Shown here: positions 46,540-59,734 of the stretch, in pieces
Position numbering within the stretch: the stretch's first letter is position 1
Layout: each line of letters begins with the position of its first letter
Source of the DNA: Diogma glabrata
Lineage: Eukaryota > Arthropoda > Insecta > Diptera > Cylindrotomidae
Reading direction: 5' to 3'
Assembly: GCA_963693315.1 (NCBI GenBank)
Contig: OY856187.1
Span: 423,762,429-423,826,428 of the forward strand
DNA: 64,000 nt
Translations under genes and position numbers: made by a program
The notes under the pieces: generated by a model
The model's database searches: none
Told to the model about the DNA's origin: nothing
What the model saw: only the letters and a program-made list of their open reading frames with translations

Positions 46540-47165
46540 AATTTGATTCGATGATGTTCATCATCATCATCATCTATCTATGTCATTAACGACTGTAGTC
46601 AATTGTGCAAAGCCTACTGTGACGCATAATGATGTCAATCTGGGCCACCATGCATTCTTAGAGCCGCAACAGAAAGTTATTTTTATTTCTAGATTAAATA
46701 GATCCACAACAAGTACCAACGTTCTTTCACACGTTAAATCAACCTTAGCTGCTATAAACAATGACTACAACTTAGTTAAATGTATGTAGAAACATTTCCG
46801 AAACAGTTAAATGTAGAAACACCGTTCCTGAAGCTTTGTTTAACATTTTAACACCACCAGCATCTTGGCCTGACTCAACTTACATTCAAGAATTTGTAGA
46901 TTTGGACAAAACTAATAATGCGAGTGGCGTTCCAAAAAACTAAAATGCTTGTCCCTTTACTATCAAAACGTAAGGAGACTTCGTACTAAATCATATGAAG
47001 TATTCTTGAAATTTCAAGATCTCTCATTCGATGTTTTTGCTTTAACGGAAACAAATTTAAATGATAATTTTAATAGCAATGAATATTTTCATCCAGACTT
47101 CAATGTTTTTCGTAAGGATGGTTGTTTAGCTACAGAATCAGAAGTAACTGGTAGAGGAGTACTGT
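46540..47165 (+). pseudogene. LINE copy D: end of ORF1 and start of ORF2 endonuclease
   Basis: First IFISRLNRSTTSTNVLSHVK (46,680-46,740), resembling the nucleic-acid-binding C-terminal part of LINE ORF1, then an ASWPDSTYIQEF piece (46,860). After a stop, SLYYQNVRRLRTKSYEVFLK, FDVFALTETNLND and FHPDFNVFRKD (46,950-47,120) match the N-terminal APE endonuclease. The ORF1-ORF2 junction is preserved; everything downstream is missing. A (cat)n run lies at about 46,556-46,573. Confidence 0.6.
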
Positions 47166-48631
47166 AGATCCGAACGGCCTTTAAAAAAGGAACATTCGAA
47201 ATAACAATTACAAGCTTGAAGTTCTAAAATAAACTTCCAAATATAGTTTAAGTGGGATATGTAGCATCATAAAAACTTCCTAGAAATATCTAAGCCGAAG
47301 TTGTTTTTTTAACAAAGGAGTGAAATGTGATGGAAAAAGAACTGTAATTTTCTTAGATGGTTTAAAATAAGTCTTATTTATTAAGAAAATACAGAGATAA
47401 GGTTAATACGTGTTCTACAATACCCTCTAAAATAAGTTTGAAAAAAAATTATTGTTAACCACGTGGGAGTATGCTCGAACCATGTTCAAATATACATTTT
47501 GTTATCAATCGTTCCATTGAAAAAATATGCATCTAAATTGTTAAAATTTTATTTTGGGAAAATTTTTATAAACCTTTTGAAAAAATTAAATCGTGATATT
47601 GCGCACAAATTCAAAGGCTTTTTAACTAAGTATCCCTTACGAGTTACGACTAGGATCGCAACACATTTTCGACACACATTATCTGTAGAAAACGAGAATT
47701 TGTTTTCATTTGAAAACAATTATGAATAATAACTCACCAGTTAGTTATTTTAACTTTATAATAACTAAAATATTTTTTTTAATGTTTCCATGCTGACTCA
47801 TCAGAAATAGTTTTTCAAGTGTACACAGAGCCTACAAAGTCAAGATAAACATAACAAAAACATACTTAAGCAGTTAATATCGATGTAATCGACAAAAAAA
47901 AATTTTTTTTAAAATTAATTAATAATCAAATAAATAATAATGTTAATGTACTGAAAGAAACCGTGTGAAATTAAAATTGAAAGAATAAATCAAATCAAAT
48001 TTAGTGTAAAATATATTCAACCAACCAATCAACGCAAAGACGCATTTGAATCAAATGTTTTAACAATAATAAAATTTGAACACATTTTCATTAACAATTT
48101 TTTCATAAATAAAAATTACTTAAGGTAGTATTTAAAGAAAAAACTTTTAGTGTTATTGTTTAAGAGCCATCTTATTGTTCTAAAAACTGGTATTTACACT
48201 AAAGAAGATACAGTCTAAATACTAATAGTTACCATATCAACTGTATGTATAAGTTTAAAAAAAATCAGTTTGCTATAGAGTTTATTCTTCTTCAGCTTAA
48301 TATTTATTTTCATTTTTCTTATTCCCAATTTCTTTGTCTTTACTATATGATACATTTAATTATTGTTTTTGCTTTGCCCTCCACACAATAAACATACAAA
48401 CGTGCCGAGTGCAACATAGATTTCATAAAAAAAACCTTATTTCAGATAGATATTAGTCGTATTAATAAAATTAAAAATATTTAGAAGAAAAATATGACTT
48501 GGTAAAAAACAATATAAAAGATGTAAGAAATATATTGGTAATACTAATAAATATATCTACATATATAGATAATTGTATAAAGAAATATGATATATTTTGC
48601 TACAAGAGATGAAAACTCAACAACAGTTTCG
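47166..48631. other. AT-rich intergenic DNA
   Basis: No recognised coding or repeat features. Confidence 0.4.
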
Positions 48632-48694
48632 TCCGATTAACAAGGAGTTTACAACTTATTAGCAACTTCAGTTGTAAACTACTTGTTAGTCGGA
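48632..48694. repeat. Short foldback, 25-bp arms
   Basis: tccgattaacaaggagtttac... at 48632-48656 is the inverse of ...gtaaactacttgttagtcgga at 48670-48694 with two mismatches. It directly abuts the truncated 5' end of LINE copy C. Confidence 0.7.
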
Positions 48695-48696
48695 AT

Positions 48697-51625
48697 ATGA
48701 GGCTGGATAGAGAGAAGGACAAAGGTGGTGGCCTTGCCTATATCATTCACAAAACCGATATCTATAGTACAACCACATTATCTGCAGTACCAAGAACTGA
48801 TAATCACCTAAAACAACTGGGTATCATAATAAAATCCAGAAATACGGAGAATTTAGGCAATATTTATATTCCACTAGGCAATGTTTATATTTCACCAGTA
48901 AGCAGCTGTGATACAGGTTGTGAACCGTCCATAGGACATTTATTTTATACCAAAGACTGTCGAATCCGCGGAGATGTGAATTCTTACCATGAGCTACGGT
49001 ACTCAAACCTGAACACAGATTAACGAGGCGAAAACATTGCTGATCAAGTTGATGACTACAACTTTGTAGTCCTCAACGAACCACAACCAACAAGAATTAC
49101 AAATAACTCGTGCTCTTCTCCAGATTATTCTCTTGCCAGCTCATACCAATTGCGGAATGGAGAACCGAAATTGCATTGGGATCAGACCACCTGCCGATTA
49201 TTATCACCTTCCGTCCCATAAAATTCGAGAAGAGGACCTTTAATATTAATTGAAGCTGACTGGAATAATTTTACAAATTTTCTATTTAAAGAGATGACAT
49301 CCGCAAGGCAGATCCAGGATTAAACTCATCCTCGATAGCTGGGAAACAACTGCACGATCTCCTTCGATGATATCCCAACCACATGAAATGTGTTATAAAA
49401 TTTAACACACAGTTTACGGAAAAACCACTTAAACATGAAAAGGAAACTAGGTCTGTACTGAGAAATCTGCGCCAACTTAAATACTGAACATTGAGAGAAC
49501 ATCATATTTTCCGAAGAAGAAGTAGAAAATGCTATAAAGAATACTTTAAGTCATCTAAAGCTATTAGGCAAACCTGAAGAAAAGGAGAATTTTACAGACC
49601 GATCTCCATACTTTCATCGGTCGCGAAACTGATTGAAGCACTTATGTTGCCTCGGTCAAAATCAAATCAAAATCAAACCAGTGATGGGCTGAACCAAAAA
49701 CAACTCTGTGCTAGAACAATCTTAATTGCACTCGACCTATCAAAAGCATTCAACAGTGTTGCACGCTGTACTACTGAATGATATTGTTACGAGTACAGAA
49801 AAATTTAGACGATTACAGAAAGATCTAGACGATTACGGTCACTTCCAGGGAAATAAAATCAACAAAACACAACAAAAAATGAATGAAATGAACAATGAAT
49901 AATGTTGTTGTTGTTGTCCTGTTCTTAGAATTAGGGCATTGTCAATATAAAATAAATGATTTCATGAATCAAATCAACATAACGTAAAATAATCGAATAT
50001 TCTAATATTTTCTCAAGGTTTCTAAAGAGTGATCTAGAATGGTCGAGAACTATGCAGAATTGTATATAAGAAAATTACCTCTTGTAGTTTTTAATTAGTT
50101 TTATTTTAAACCTGCGATAGTGAAGTTAAAATTATAAAAGTGATCTTTAAATTAGTTTTCGTGTAAAGTTATTTTGTAAATAAAGTTTAAAGTGTTATTA
50201 AGTAGAAATAATTTGTGTATTATTTTAAACGTTGTATTACTGGAAATTTCTACAATCAACCGTTGGAGTTTCTGAAGCTGTTAAAAGAATATTCTAGTTA
50301 GGAATATTGTTTTCTTATTGTTTTGGAACAATTAAGTTGTTGAATACTTAATAAAACCTGGTGTTTGTGCTTACTAATCAGTGATCGAACTCAGAAGATA
50401 TTGGGAAATACGTTTATCGAATTGTGAGTTAGGCCAATTCGAAGGAAGGTTGAGAAAAACGTAACAATATATTTAACACTAATCTGCCAAGTTTAATAAA
50501 ACGATGGTTAATAAAGCGATGGAAACATACGTTGCGTTCCTTAACTGCAAATCTAAGATAAGAGGGATAAAACAAAGAGTTCCAAAAGGTAGAGTTTTCT
50601 CACCTTCATTATTCAATCTCTACTGAAGTAGTTTACATGCTACACCAGAATAAATAACCATCACGTCATATGCAGACGACTGCACGGTGCTTGTAACAGG
50701 AAACAACCTGGAACAACTCACAAGTGTTCTGAAAATCTACACTAAGACCCAGATTGAATGGTTTAAAAACAAAAAATTGGAACTGAAAAGTACATTTCTA
50801 CACTTTTCACAACATGGACGAAGGAGGTGAATACAATACTTAACATCTGCATTAACAACATACTTATTGCTACGGTCAAAAATCCGCGACTTTTGGGGGT
50901 AACATTCGACCTTCTACTTAAATTCAATGCTCATGCTCAACAGGTGGTACTCGAGATAGAAAAACAGCAACAATGCGTTAAAAGTACTAGTTCATGAGGC
51001 AAAGATAAAAACACAATTATTACACGTACAAAGCAATAAGAAGACCTATTTCAAAATACGCTGTACCTATATGGACACATCAGGTCGCTGACACCGACTG
51101 AAATAAGTTACAAACAACACAAAACGCAACTTTGCCTACCGCAACCGGATGTTATTTGATGGCTCACCAAAATCACCTGTAAAAGGAATATAACATATTG
51201 CTGGTTCGTGAACATAATGAAATGCTTACCCAATAATATATATGGGCCAGTTACAAAGAGCAACATCCCTGCAATGACACTTATTCACTTATGACACTTA
51301 TCCTTAGCCACGACTACACGACCTAGAGACATAAGGCGGATGGCGAAGTGTTTCTTAAATATGATGTTAGAAACAACCAACTCACCGGTAACAACGATGA
51401 GTTTACGTATAAAACGGGCTTAAAAACCTTTCATACCAAAGTTGTTGAGGACACAATAAGACTACAGTCAGACTACCGCGCAGCACCAGACACATTCTAA
51501 TGCAGTAATGCTTTGGTTGGTCGCAAATTTTAAACAACTATTTGAATAGAATTGACTCGAAAATTGTTGACAAGTGTCCCGCATGTGAGGACACACCAGT
51601 CACCACATGATGCAGGCCACATTTT
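48697..51625 (+). pseudogene. LINE copy C (same family as A and B), carrying a solo LTR
   Basis: Starts within the endonuclease (RLDREKDKGGGLAYIIHKTD) and runs through SVAKLIEALMLPR, SYADDCTVLVTGNN (50,668-50,708) and LLGVTFDLLLKFNAHAQQV to KIVDKCPACEDTP at 51,590. Compared with A and B it is 5'-truncated, has an in-frame 21-bp duplication in the endonuclease (ggcaatatttatattccacta and its near copy, 48,855-48,896) and a 7-bp insertion in the Cys motif. The LTR sits at 49,785-50,466. Numerous stops. Confidence 0.85.
49785..50466 (+). repeat. Solo LTR of the Gypsy family, 4-bp TSD atat
   Basis: 682 bp with perfect terminal inverted repeat TGTTACG / CGTAACA and atat on both sides (49781-49784, 50467-50470). 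Contains a (ttg)n run, tatataag near 50,054 (TATA-like) and aataaa near 50,180 (polyadenylation signal). Formed by recombination between the two LTRs of a full element. Removing the LTR and one atat leaves the LINE reading frame uninterrupted at DIFNTNLP. Confidence 0.9.
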
Positions 51626-51639
51626 GAAGTTGGAGATGC

Positions 51640-52480
51640 ACCACTTTCTGAAACGCCAGCTAAAGCAGATTAAGACACAATAAAGGCATTTATTGATATG
51701 CCAACCGGCGAATAACAAATCGTGAGATTGCTGAAATATTAAATTTTTCAAATTCGACCGTTTATGATCATTTGAAACGTCTAGGTTTAATCTCAAAGCT
51801 CGACCTATGGGTGTCTCAGGTTCTTACAAAGAAATTTTTATCATCGCGTTGACGTCTTTGATTTACTTTTCAAACGCCAATGAATCCTTTTTAAAGTTCA
51901 CCATCACGAGACGAGAAATGGACTGTCTACAACAATGTTAAACGTAAGAGACCATGGAGTAAAAGAGATGAACCGGCTCAAAGCACCCCAAAAGCCGATA
52001 TTCATAAAAAAGTTGATGCTATCTGTTTGGTCGAATTTCAGAGGAATAACTTTTTTGAGCTTCTATCAAAGAATACCACGATCAATTCTGCAATTTACTG
52101 TTATTATTTGCACAAACTGAATGATTCACTAAAACAGAAAAATTCAAAATTGATCAATAGAAAAGGTGTTGTGTTCCACCAACAAACAACGATACCTCAT
52201 ACAAGTTTGTTAACTCGTCAAAGGCTTTTGCAGCCTGGATGGAATGTACTGCCATACCCAGATCTGAAACCTTCTGATTATTATTTGTTCCGGTCTCTAC
52301 AAAGGACGGTCTCTTTTGGAAGGCAAAATCTTTACTTCACATGAGGTCAAAAATCACATGGATGAGTTTTTGATAGAAAAGATCAGAAGTTTTTTGAGAT
52401 CACGAGACGAGATCATGGGACTAACAGAAAGATGGCAAAAGATATTGAGCCAGATTGGACAATATATAATTGAATAAAAT
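51640..52480 (+). pseudogene. mariner-type transposase relic
   Basis: Tc1/mariner DDE transposase. Recognisable blocks: TNREIAEILNFSNSTVYDHL (helix-turn-helix, 51,715), RLGLISKLDLWV, RDEKWTVYNNVKRKR (first catalytic Asp, 51,910), SKRDEPAQST, KLINRKGVVFH, LLQPGWNVLPYP, KPSDYYLFRSL (third catalytic Asp) and a GLTERWQKIL C-terminus. At the second catalytic position HDNARPH reads HQQTTIPH, so that Asp is lost. At least three frameshifts. Terminal repeats were not delimited. Confidence 0.85.
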
Positions 52481-52949
52481 ATTTAATAATTATTAGAAAA
52501 TCATCTTTCATAGTAGTATAGGAGTTTTGTATAATATATTTTATTTACAAATTTGTTTGTAATTCTTTTAGTTTTACATTTACACTAAGTAATCTGATAC
52601 AACCAAATTTAGTTGTACACAAATCTATTAAACAAAGAAATCTGCATATTTCTAGCTGCTTCTTTACTTAAATGGTTGTACTTAAATATTTTGCCTAGAT
52701 TTGTCTGATCTGATATCTTGGTACTCTCACTGCCGTAGCTTCTCTTAAATCCAAACTCATTCTAAGACAACCATGTATCTACAGATATTCAAAAAAGTTA
52801 GCAAACACTAATAGGTTGCCTTAATGGAAGTTTAGTTGAATTAAAGAGTTCATAACAAAAACGCCCTTTGCAAAACACATTCTAAAAGAGTGGGAGCTTT
52901 TCCAGTTTTGTTTTTATATTTTTTTGTGAAAAAGTTATTCTTATTATGA
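52481..52949. other. No recognisable feature
   Basis: AT-rich spacer between the mariner relic and MITE copy 3. Confidence 0.35.
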
Positions 52950-53864
52950 CCCGGGTAGGAGCTGCCAATGTTAAACAACGGACCCATTTCGGGCCAATAT
53001 TGTCGAGCCAAGCCTTGACTAGTTAGTTTTTAACCATGATGCCCCAGTTGTTAATGCCCAGACTGAACCAAGGTTCAGTTTATTATATTACGCGTTATTA
53101 ACCAGTTAGTCTCTGTGCCCATGCCGATTTCATGAGATGATTACCACATTTTTTATGCTTCGTGAGGCGCCTGTCCTCGACGAGTCCGAAAACTTTTGTT
53201 CTTGTAAATTTTTGTTTTTTTTAACTATGGGGGTTGGAAATTTGATTTAGAACACGAGGGTAACCTTGTTCGACAAAAATTTGTCTGCTATTGTCTAGTT
53301 CGACAACCCAAACATACTAAAATGTCAGTTGTCGGACTCGGCAATAGCAAACACATTTTGGTCGGACAAGCTTACCCTTGTGTTCTAAAACAAATTTCCA
53401 ACCCCCCACAGTTTAAAAAAAAAATGTGGTAGCAAATTTACAAGATCGCGGGCAATCGGCATTTTTCGAAGTTTCCGAACGAGAAAGCGGCCTATTTGAC
53501 AAAAATCGCAGAACAAAAGTTTTAGGGCTCGTCAAGGACAGGCGCCTCACGAAGTATAAAATGTAGTAATCATCACATGAAATTAGCGTGGGCCCAGGGA
53601 CTAAGTCTAATGCATTGTAAACATGTGCAGCCCATATAAGGTTTATCTTTATTTTCAAATATGTTCCTCTTTTCACAACCTCATTCCACACATTTAAAGG
53701 AGGTCTGAAAAAAAAAATTGGTTTGATAGACCTGGACCAAGTCTTATTTGCCAGACTTGGCTCAAGCCTGGTTTGTCAGACTTAGCCACAGGACATCAAT
53801 CCAAGCTTGGGCCGTTTGAAAATGTTAAGTCTGGCCCAACCCCCTAGCTTTTTCTTAAACGGGG
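52950..53864. repeat. MITE family M, copy 3, interrupted
   Basis: cccgggtaggagctgcc at the left matches copies 1 and 2, and the right part (53,607-53,864) resumes with ctaatgcattgtaaacatgtgcagcccat. The break at 53,104 falls in the middle of ttattaaccagtctaatgc, which is intact in copy 1. Confidence 0.8.
53107..53603. mobile_element. Foldback element, copy 2, 3-bp TSD agt
   Basis: 497 bp, starting tagtctctg and ending cagggacta, flanked by agt on both sides (53104-53106, 53604-53606). Outer arms of about 95 bp and inner arms (53,240-53,300 and 53,340-53,400, accttgttcgacaaaaat...) are both inverted, so nearly the whole element folds on itself. No transposase. A 3-bp duplication would fit PIF/Harbinger- or CACTA-like mobilisation; that is inference. 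Confidence 0.8.
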
Positions 53865-55599
53865 AACTCTTTAATTACCAAATTGCTAATTTTGTTCGTT
53901 TCGAAATCTTACCAGATTTAAGTCACAAATTCGATATACTAAAACCAAATATTTTTTCTTTCTATTTCATAATTCTTAAGTTTACAACACTACAAAATAC
54001 AAAAATCCCAGTCACAACACAATATCATCGTTTTTTTACTTCCACACGAACAAAAACTTTATTATTTTTTAACAAAACTATCAACGAAAATTGCAAAACT
54101 ATTATGATTTAACAACACATAAACTACAAAGCACATTCACAAAACTAACTTTTTTTAATGTCATTATTAAACTCAATTATTCTTTAGAAAACTAAAAAAA
54201 TGCACTAAAAAATTACAATTTTTCTGTTAGATTAATAAATAAAAAATAAACTGAACTCTCTATATAGATATATATTAAAATTACCGTTGTTGCCAACTAA
54301 TCAATTAAACAGAAATATAAAATTATAACAGTTATCAATTCTGTTGTAATAATAATAAGAATTTTAAATTATAAGAAAACGCAAAATCTTAAACGTTTTT
54401 GAGTCTTCTATGTAATAAAATTTAAGTGTATCGACATTTTATCCTAAGTTCTTAAGGTGAGATAATTTTAATGCAAATACCAACCCTTAACAATACAAGC
54501 ATAAAGAAAAAAAATTGTATATAATAAACACAAGATTCATCCCTTAAATAAAATTATTTGACTGTTGGTTGTTACTGTGTTTTTATTACGTATTAAGTAA
54601 TAGTAATAAGTAAGTATAAAAATTTAAAATCAGTTAAAACTCCATACTTGATTCGTTTAACCTTGATTTCTATAGCTAGTAGTAACACAAATTTTAGTCT
54701 TGTTATTTGTCGTTTTTTTTGTTTTACAGAAATGTCATATCAAGAAATATCTATGATCGTATTCTTAAACAAAAAAAATATTGCAAGGTATGTTTATTTT
54801 ATGTGTATATCTTTATAGGAACAAAGACTAGATTTTGGTTATACAGAAATCTATTTGTTTTCTTCTTCCTCGTCGTTTTCACCTTAAGAAAACGTTATTG
54901 GATAGAGTGGAAAGATTTATCTTAGATTTTCGTTCGGTCTTTAACCTTTCGGCATCAATGGAAATATTTTATATGTATTTTTATTTTTTTTTTTACGTTT
55001 TAAAATATCTTGAGAAATTAGATTAGTTTGGGTTTAAATGTTTTTACATGGTAATCAGAAAAAAATATGGTTAAAAGTATGCACAGTTTTGTGATGTACT
55101 GTAAATTTTAAACATTATATATTTGTTATAGTAAAAGAAGAATTAATTAACTTGAAACAAATTATTGTTTATCTGTTCATTAAGGACGAAGAAAAATTGC
55201 AAATACTTCTTGATTATAGTTAGCGACCTTTATGTAATTATAATTCACTTAGGTCTCAGATCTAGTTATCATTTTAGAATTGAATTAATTCAACATGCAA
55301 AACTAACATGTTTTGTTTATTTTTCATAATATTGAACTACTTTCTTCTATGATTTATATTTTAATTTTGCTGTTATCTATTTGTCGTTGTCACTACGTAA
55401 AATATTACAGATTAGCAGAGTTCTTTCAAAACGTGTTGAAAGTCGAAAATTTCAATCACAGCATTAGTCATTTGAGGTGTCAAAGCTGACAGCATACTCA
55501 TATTTTGACAAACTTCGGTCGACGAGGCGGTCAAACAAAAACCACAACATCATCGAAAATATATTTTGGTTCAAAGATATCAATGTTAGAGCGCAACAA
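53865..55599. other. AT-rich stretch without recognised genes
   Basis: Short frames only. An exon-like 66-bp plus-strand segment at about 54,730-54,787 was considered and rejected. Confidence 0.4.
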
Positions 55600-58500
55600 G
55601 AAAGATGAAAATTTTTAACACTGGTAGAAGTATGCGGGGTAGCGAAATCCGAAATTCGACGTCTTCGCCATCCTGCCTGGGTAATGCCGACAGAATTAGG
55701 TTGGTGTATCGGAGAAAAGGAGGACAAAGACTGCTTAGTCAAAGAGGTGTAAAAAGGTTGTTTATGGTAACCTTAAGATGCAGAACGGACCGATTCACGA
55801 CAATTTGAGTTGGGGTTAAGGTTAACACCCTAAGCCCGGAAAAAAACTATATTGTTAAATTTGGAAATCAAAGAAAGAATAACGGAACCGGACAAAACAA
55901 CAGAGTTTTACCTGGACATGAAAAAGAACCAGACTACCGAATCGAAACGTGGAATGTGCGCAGCCTGAGCGCTCCTGATGCTCTTATAAGTCTAGAAACA
56001 GAGGCTGAGAAGTATAGGATGGATATCATAGCTCTGCAAGAAATTAGACAGCCAATAATCGGAAAACAAGATCTGGATAGTCATTCTTTATGCTTAAGTG
56101 GTCATCCTTCTCGAATAGAATTTGGTACTGGTTTTCTTGTAGGTGCACGCATACAAGAAACCGTGATGAAATTCATCCCGGTCAATGAGAGGATCTGCTA
56201 CCTAAGGGTACGCGGTACATACATAACAATATTTCTCTTATTGCCGTGCATGCACCTACTGAAGCTAAGACTGTTGACGAGAAGGATAATTTCTACATAG
56301 CACTGAAAGAGGTTATGAAACAAACACCATCACGCGACTTCATTATGGTTCTTGGTGACTTTAATGGGCAGAGTGGAAGAGATATCTCTTATGGAAGTGT
56401 GGTGGACAAATCAAAATAATTTGAATCAAATAATTTGAGAATTGCCAGTACTTTTTTCCGCATCGATCGATTCATAAGAAGACTTGGGTCTCACCGAATG
56501 AAACACTCGAAATCAAATTGACCACGTGCTAGTAACAGCACGTTTCTTTTCTACTGTTCTGGATTTGCGATCCTTTAGAGGTGCGTACATTGGAAGTGAT
56601 CACTTCCTTGTGTGTGCGAAAATAAGGTTCCATTTTCCAAATCCAGGCATTTCAAAATTCAATCAACGGAAACGTTTTAACATCTCATCACTAAAGAATG
56701 CTGAAACAGAAGAGATATCAAAACCATATTGCTAAAACGTTGGAGAAATCAGAAATCATTAATGGAGACGTCGATAAGTCGTGGTATTTACTCAGAGATG
56801 CTGTCTTAAGCGCTGCTGAGGAAATACTTGGACGACCACAAAACCACTTCCAGAAGCCATGGATGGATCAAGCATGTCTTGACGCTATTTAATTCAAAAG
56901 AGATTGTTATCTAAAATGTCTACAAGGACGCAACACCAGGTCCACGAAGGAGAACTATAAACTGGCAAGACAAGCCGTTACAAAGCTATGTAGACGAACG
57001 AAGAGAGAATGGTGGAAGAGAAAGGGTGAGGAGATTGAAAACTTCAATAAGGAACATCAATCGCGTAACTTCTTTCAACAGGTTGAAACCTTAAAGAAGG
57101 GACCTCAAACTAGATCGACAGCTATTCAAAACGAAGATGGGGAGCTACAAGGAGACCATAAAAATATTTTAGATACTTGGACCGCTTATTTTGAGATACT
57201 TCTCAACTTAAGTGACCAACAACAAGTCAGACGACGAGCAAAGCTTATTCGTGCGTCAAAAGTACATGTAGACGAACCCACCAAAGAGGAATTCGAAGCG
57301 GCACTGTCGAAATTAAAACGCAATAAAGTACCTGGTATCGACGACATAACATCCGTAATGATTGTACATGGTGGTGAAACTCTATCCTTAAGATTGTTTG
57401 AGCTTGTTCAAATGATCTGGCGGACTGAAACCATGCCACAGGACTGGAACTCAGCTATGCTAATACCAATCCATAACAAAGATAATCGCTTACAATGTGC
57501 AAACTACAGGGGAAACGCTCTACTCTGCACAGCATATAAGATCATTTCATACATTTTGCTAGCCAAAATCAATCCTTTTTATAAACAACTGTTTGGAATA
57601 ATATCAGTGTGGCCGGCCGAGGTACGACCGATGCACTTTTCTCGATAAGGATGATTTTGGAAATGCCGAGAGTTCAACATACCTGTGTGCCATTCAACAT
57701 ACCAACTCTTCATTGATTTCAGGAGGCCTATGACTCTCTCGAACAAGAGACTCTATGTCTGCTCTTGTTTCAATGGGAATCCCTAGTAAACTGGTTTCAC
57801 TATGCCTATAAATGACAGTACAGAACTCTCAATGTTGTGTACGAGTGGAGGACGAAATATTGAAGTTCTTTAAAGTCGACTCCGGGTTAACACAAGGTGA
57901 TGCTATCTCTTCTATACTCTTTAATCTAGCATTGGAATATGTGTGCCGTCAAAAGAAACTACCGACTAACAATAATATCTTGTCAATAAACTCAGTACAG
58001 ATGATCGCGTACGCTGATGATGTTGTCATCCTCGGCCGAAGTGAAGCTGTTATGAGTGAGACTTTCAAGTCGCTTGAGAGTGGTGCTAGAAAAATTGGTC
58101 TTCAAATCAACTACGATAAAACCAAACATATGAATGTTTCAAAAGAGGCTGAGAAGAAAGATTTGATGTGCGGCGAGGAACGAATGGAGGGAGTGATATC
58201 TTTTAAATATTTGGGATCCATGCTTGATTCGAACAATAGCATACTTACAGATATAAAAGCTCGAATCGCTGCAGGTAATCGAACTTTCTACTCAATTAAG
58301 CCTCTCCTTGGATCACCATATGTATCCACTAACACCAAACTCAAGTTATAGAAGACGTTGATTAGACCGGTGTTGATGTATGGGTCACAAACGTGGACCC
58401 TTACACAAAATGACGAATCACATTTATCTGCATTTGAGCGTAAGATCTACGCTACATTTTTGGTTTATTTAAGACAGACGATGGAGAGTACAGAATGCGA

Positions 58501-58845
58501 TATAAATTTGAGATCAGAGGCCTTCCTGAGGGTCCATATATAATAGGTTCAAGGTTGTATCCATTCTAATAGGATTGGCTTGGTTTGGGCATGTTTTACG
58601 AGCTGATTCACAGACTGGAATGATTAAAAAAAATGTACGTCAGTGCCCCACTGGGAGTGGGCGACTGCGAGGCGAGGTAGACCACGGCTGCAATGGGAGA
58701 CGGACGTAATAAACTACCTTAAAAAAATCGGCTGTCATGGTAATTATGTCGCTGTTGCGAATGACCGTGGTGAATTTTCGAAGCTGATTAGTTTGGGAAC
58801 GCTCCTACATGGAGCATGAACGCCAAAAAAAAGAAGTATGCAGCG
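55600..58845 (+). pseudogene. RTE-type LINE, nearly full length but broken
   Basis: Endonuclease/reverse transcriptase of the RTE group. Order: endonuclease (IETWNVRSLSAPDALISLE, KYRMDIIALQEIRQP, GTGFLVGARI, MVLGDFNGQSGRD at 56,344, SDHFLV at 56,597), linker, RT (ALSKLKRNKVPGIDDITSVM, CANYRGNALLCTAYK, FIDF-like block, DSGLTQGDAISSILFNLALE, MIAYADDVVILGRSEA at 58,003, FKYLGSML) and the C-terminal thumb (RPVLMYGSQTWTLTQNDESH, then an LAWFGHVLRAD piece). It ends about 58,845 in an A-rich gccaaaaaaaagaag. The catalytic YADD is intact, but there are at least six frameshifts or stops. Confidence 0.88.
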
Positions 58846-59734
58846 CAAACTGCAAAATGAGTTCCATTTTCTTCATTCTTTTAAAATGTTTTATGTACGT
58901 ACACTCAAACCAGATTTTGTACAGTCGATAGGGATCGTATAAAAAAAATAGCACGAATCACACAAAAACAGGTTTCAGTGTAACAGGAATTGAGATAAAA
59001 CACCTTAAAAAAATAAAAAATGTCGTGAAATTGAAGGTTTATAAAATACAAAAAGTATTAAACACAGTTTCTACTCCACAATCTGGAGTCTTCAAAAATA
59101 AAAAAGTTTGGATAGTTGAGCTACAATGCGTAAACAAAGAGCTACTTCTGAAATGGTTTAGGTTGCTGTGATTGGTGGTCGCTCGCTAATTATTTTATCA
59201 ACCATACCATAGCATGAATGTTAACTGAAAAGGCTAACAATAAAACGGGTTAAATGATGTGTTAAGCTCTTTGTAAAAATTCAGTGCAAACCATAGAACA
59301 TTTCGGAAGAGCTTAATGACGCCCCATAAAACTTTTCCAATTTACCTTTATTTATAAAATTAAACGCCACAATTCATTTCTCTTTCAAACTTTCAAACCT
59401 ACATGCTCTTTGGAATTAAACACGATCAATTTGAGCAGGTGAGGCACCAACAAAATGATGGGATGGTAGCACTCGTTATTGGTAACGAGTTCCCAGAACC
59501 TCACATTTAAGGTTCAATGCATTAATCAGAAATATTGATGCCATCAGTCGCACTCGCACAGCAGTGGTATTATAGTTTTTACGAAATTTGTGGTTTTAAC
59601 AAGTATTTTAAAATGTCAACTTCCACCTTTTCGTTAGCGATTGTCTAATGACACCCAACAATGGTATCACAATTCCGTTTAATTCCCATGATGTTAATTT
59701 GACACGAAGATGAATAAAAATCTTAAATCTAATA
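58846..59734. other. No recognisable feature
   Basis: AT-rich flank of the RTE element; no coding or repeat identity recognised. Confidence 0.35.

Noticed and set aside
54725..54900. Exon-like plus-strand segment with acceptor tttgttttacag and donor aag-gtatgt, followed by a second in-frame piece
   Set aside because: The implied intron would be only about 31 bp, below the spliceosomal minimum, and the peptide has no recognisable similarity.
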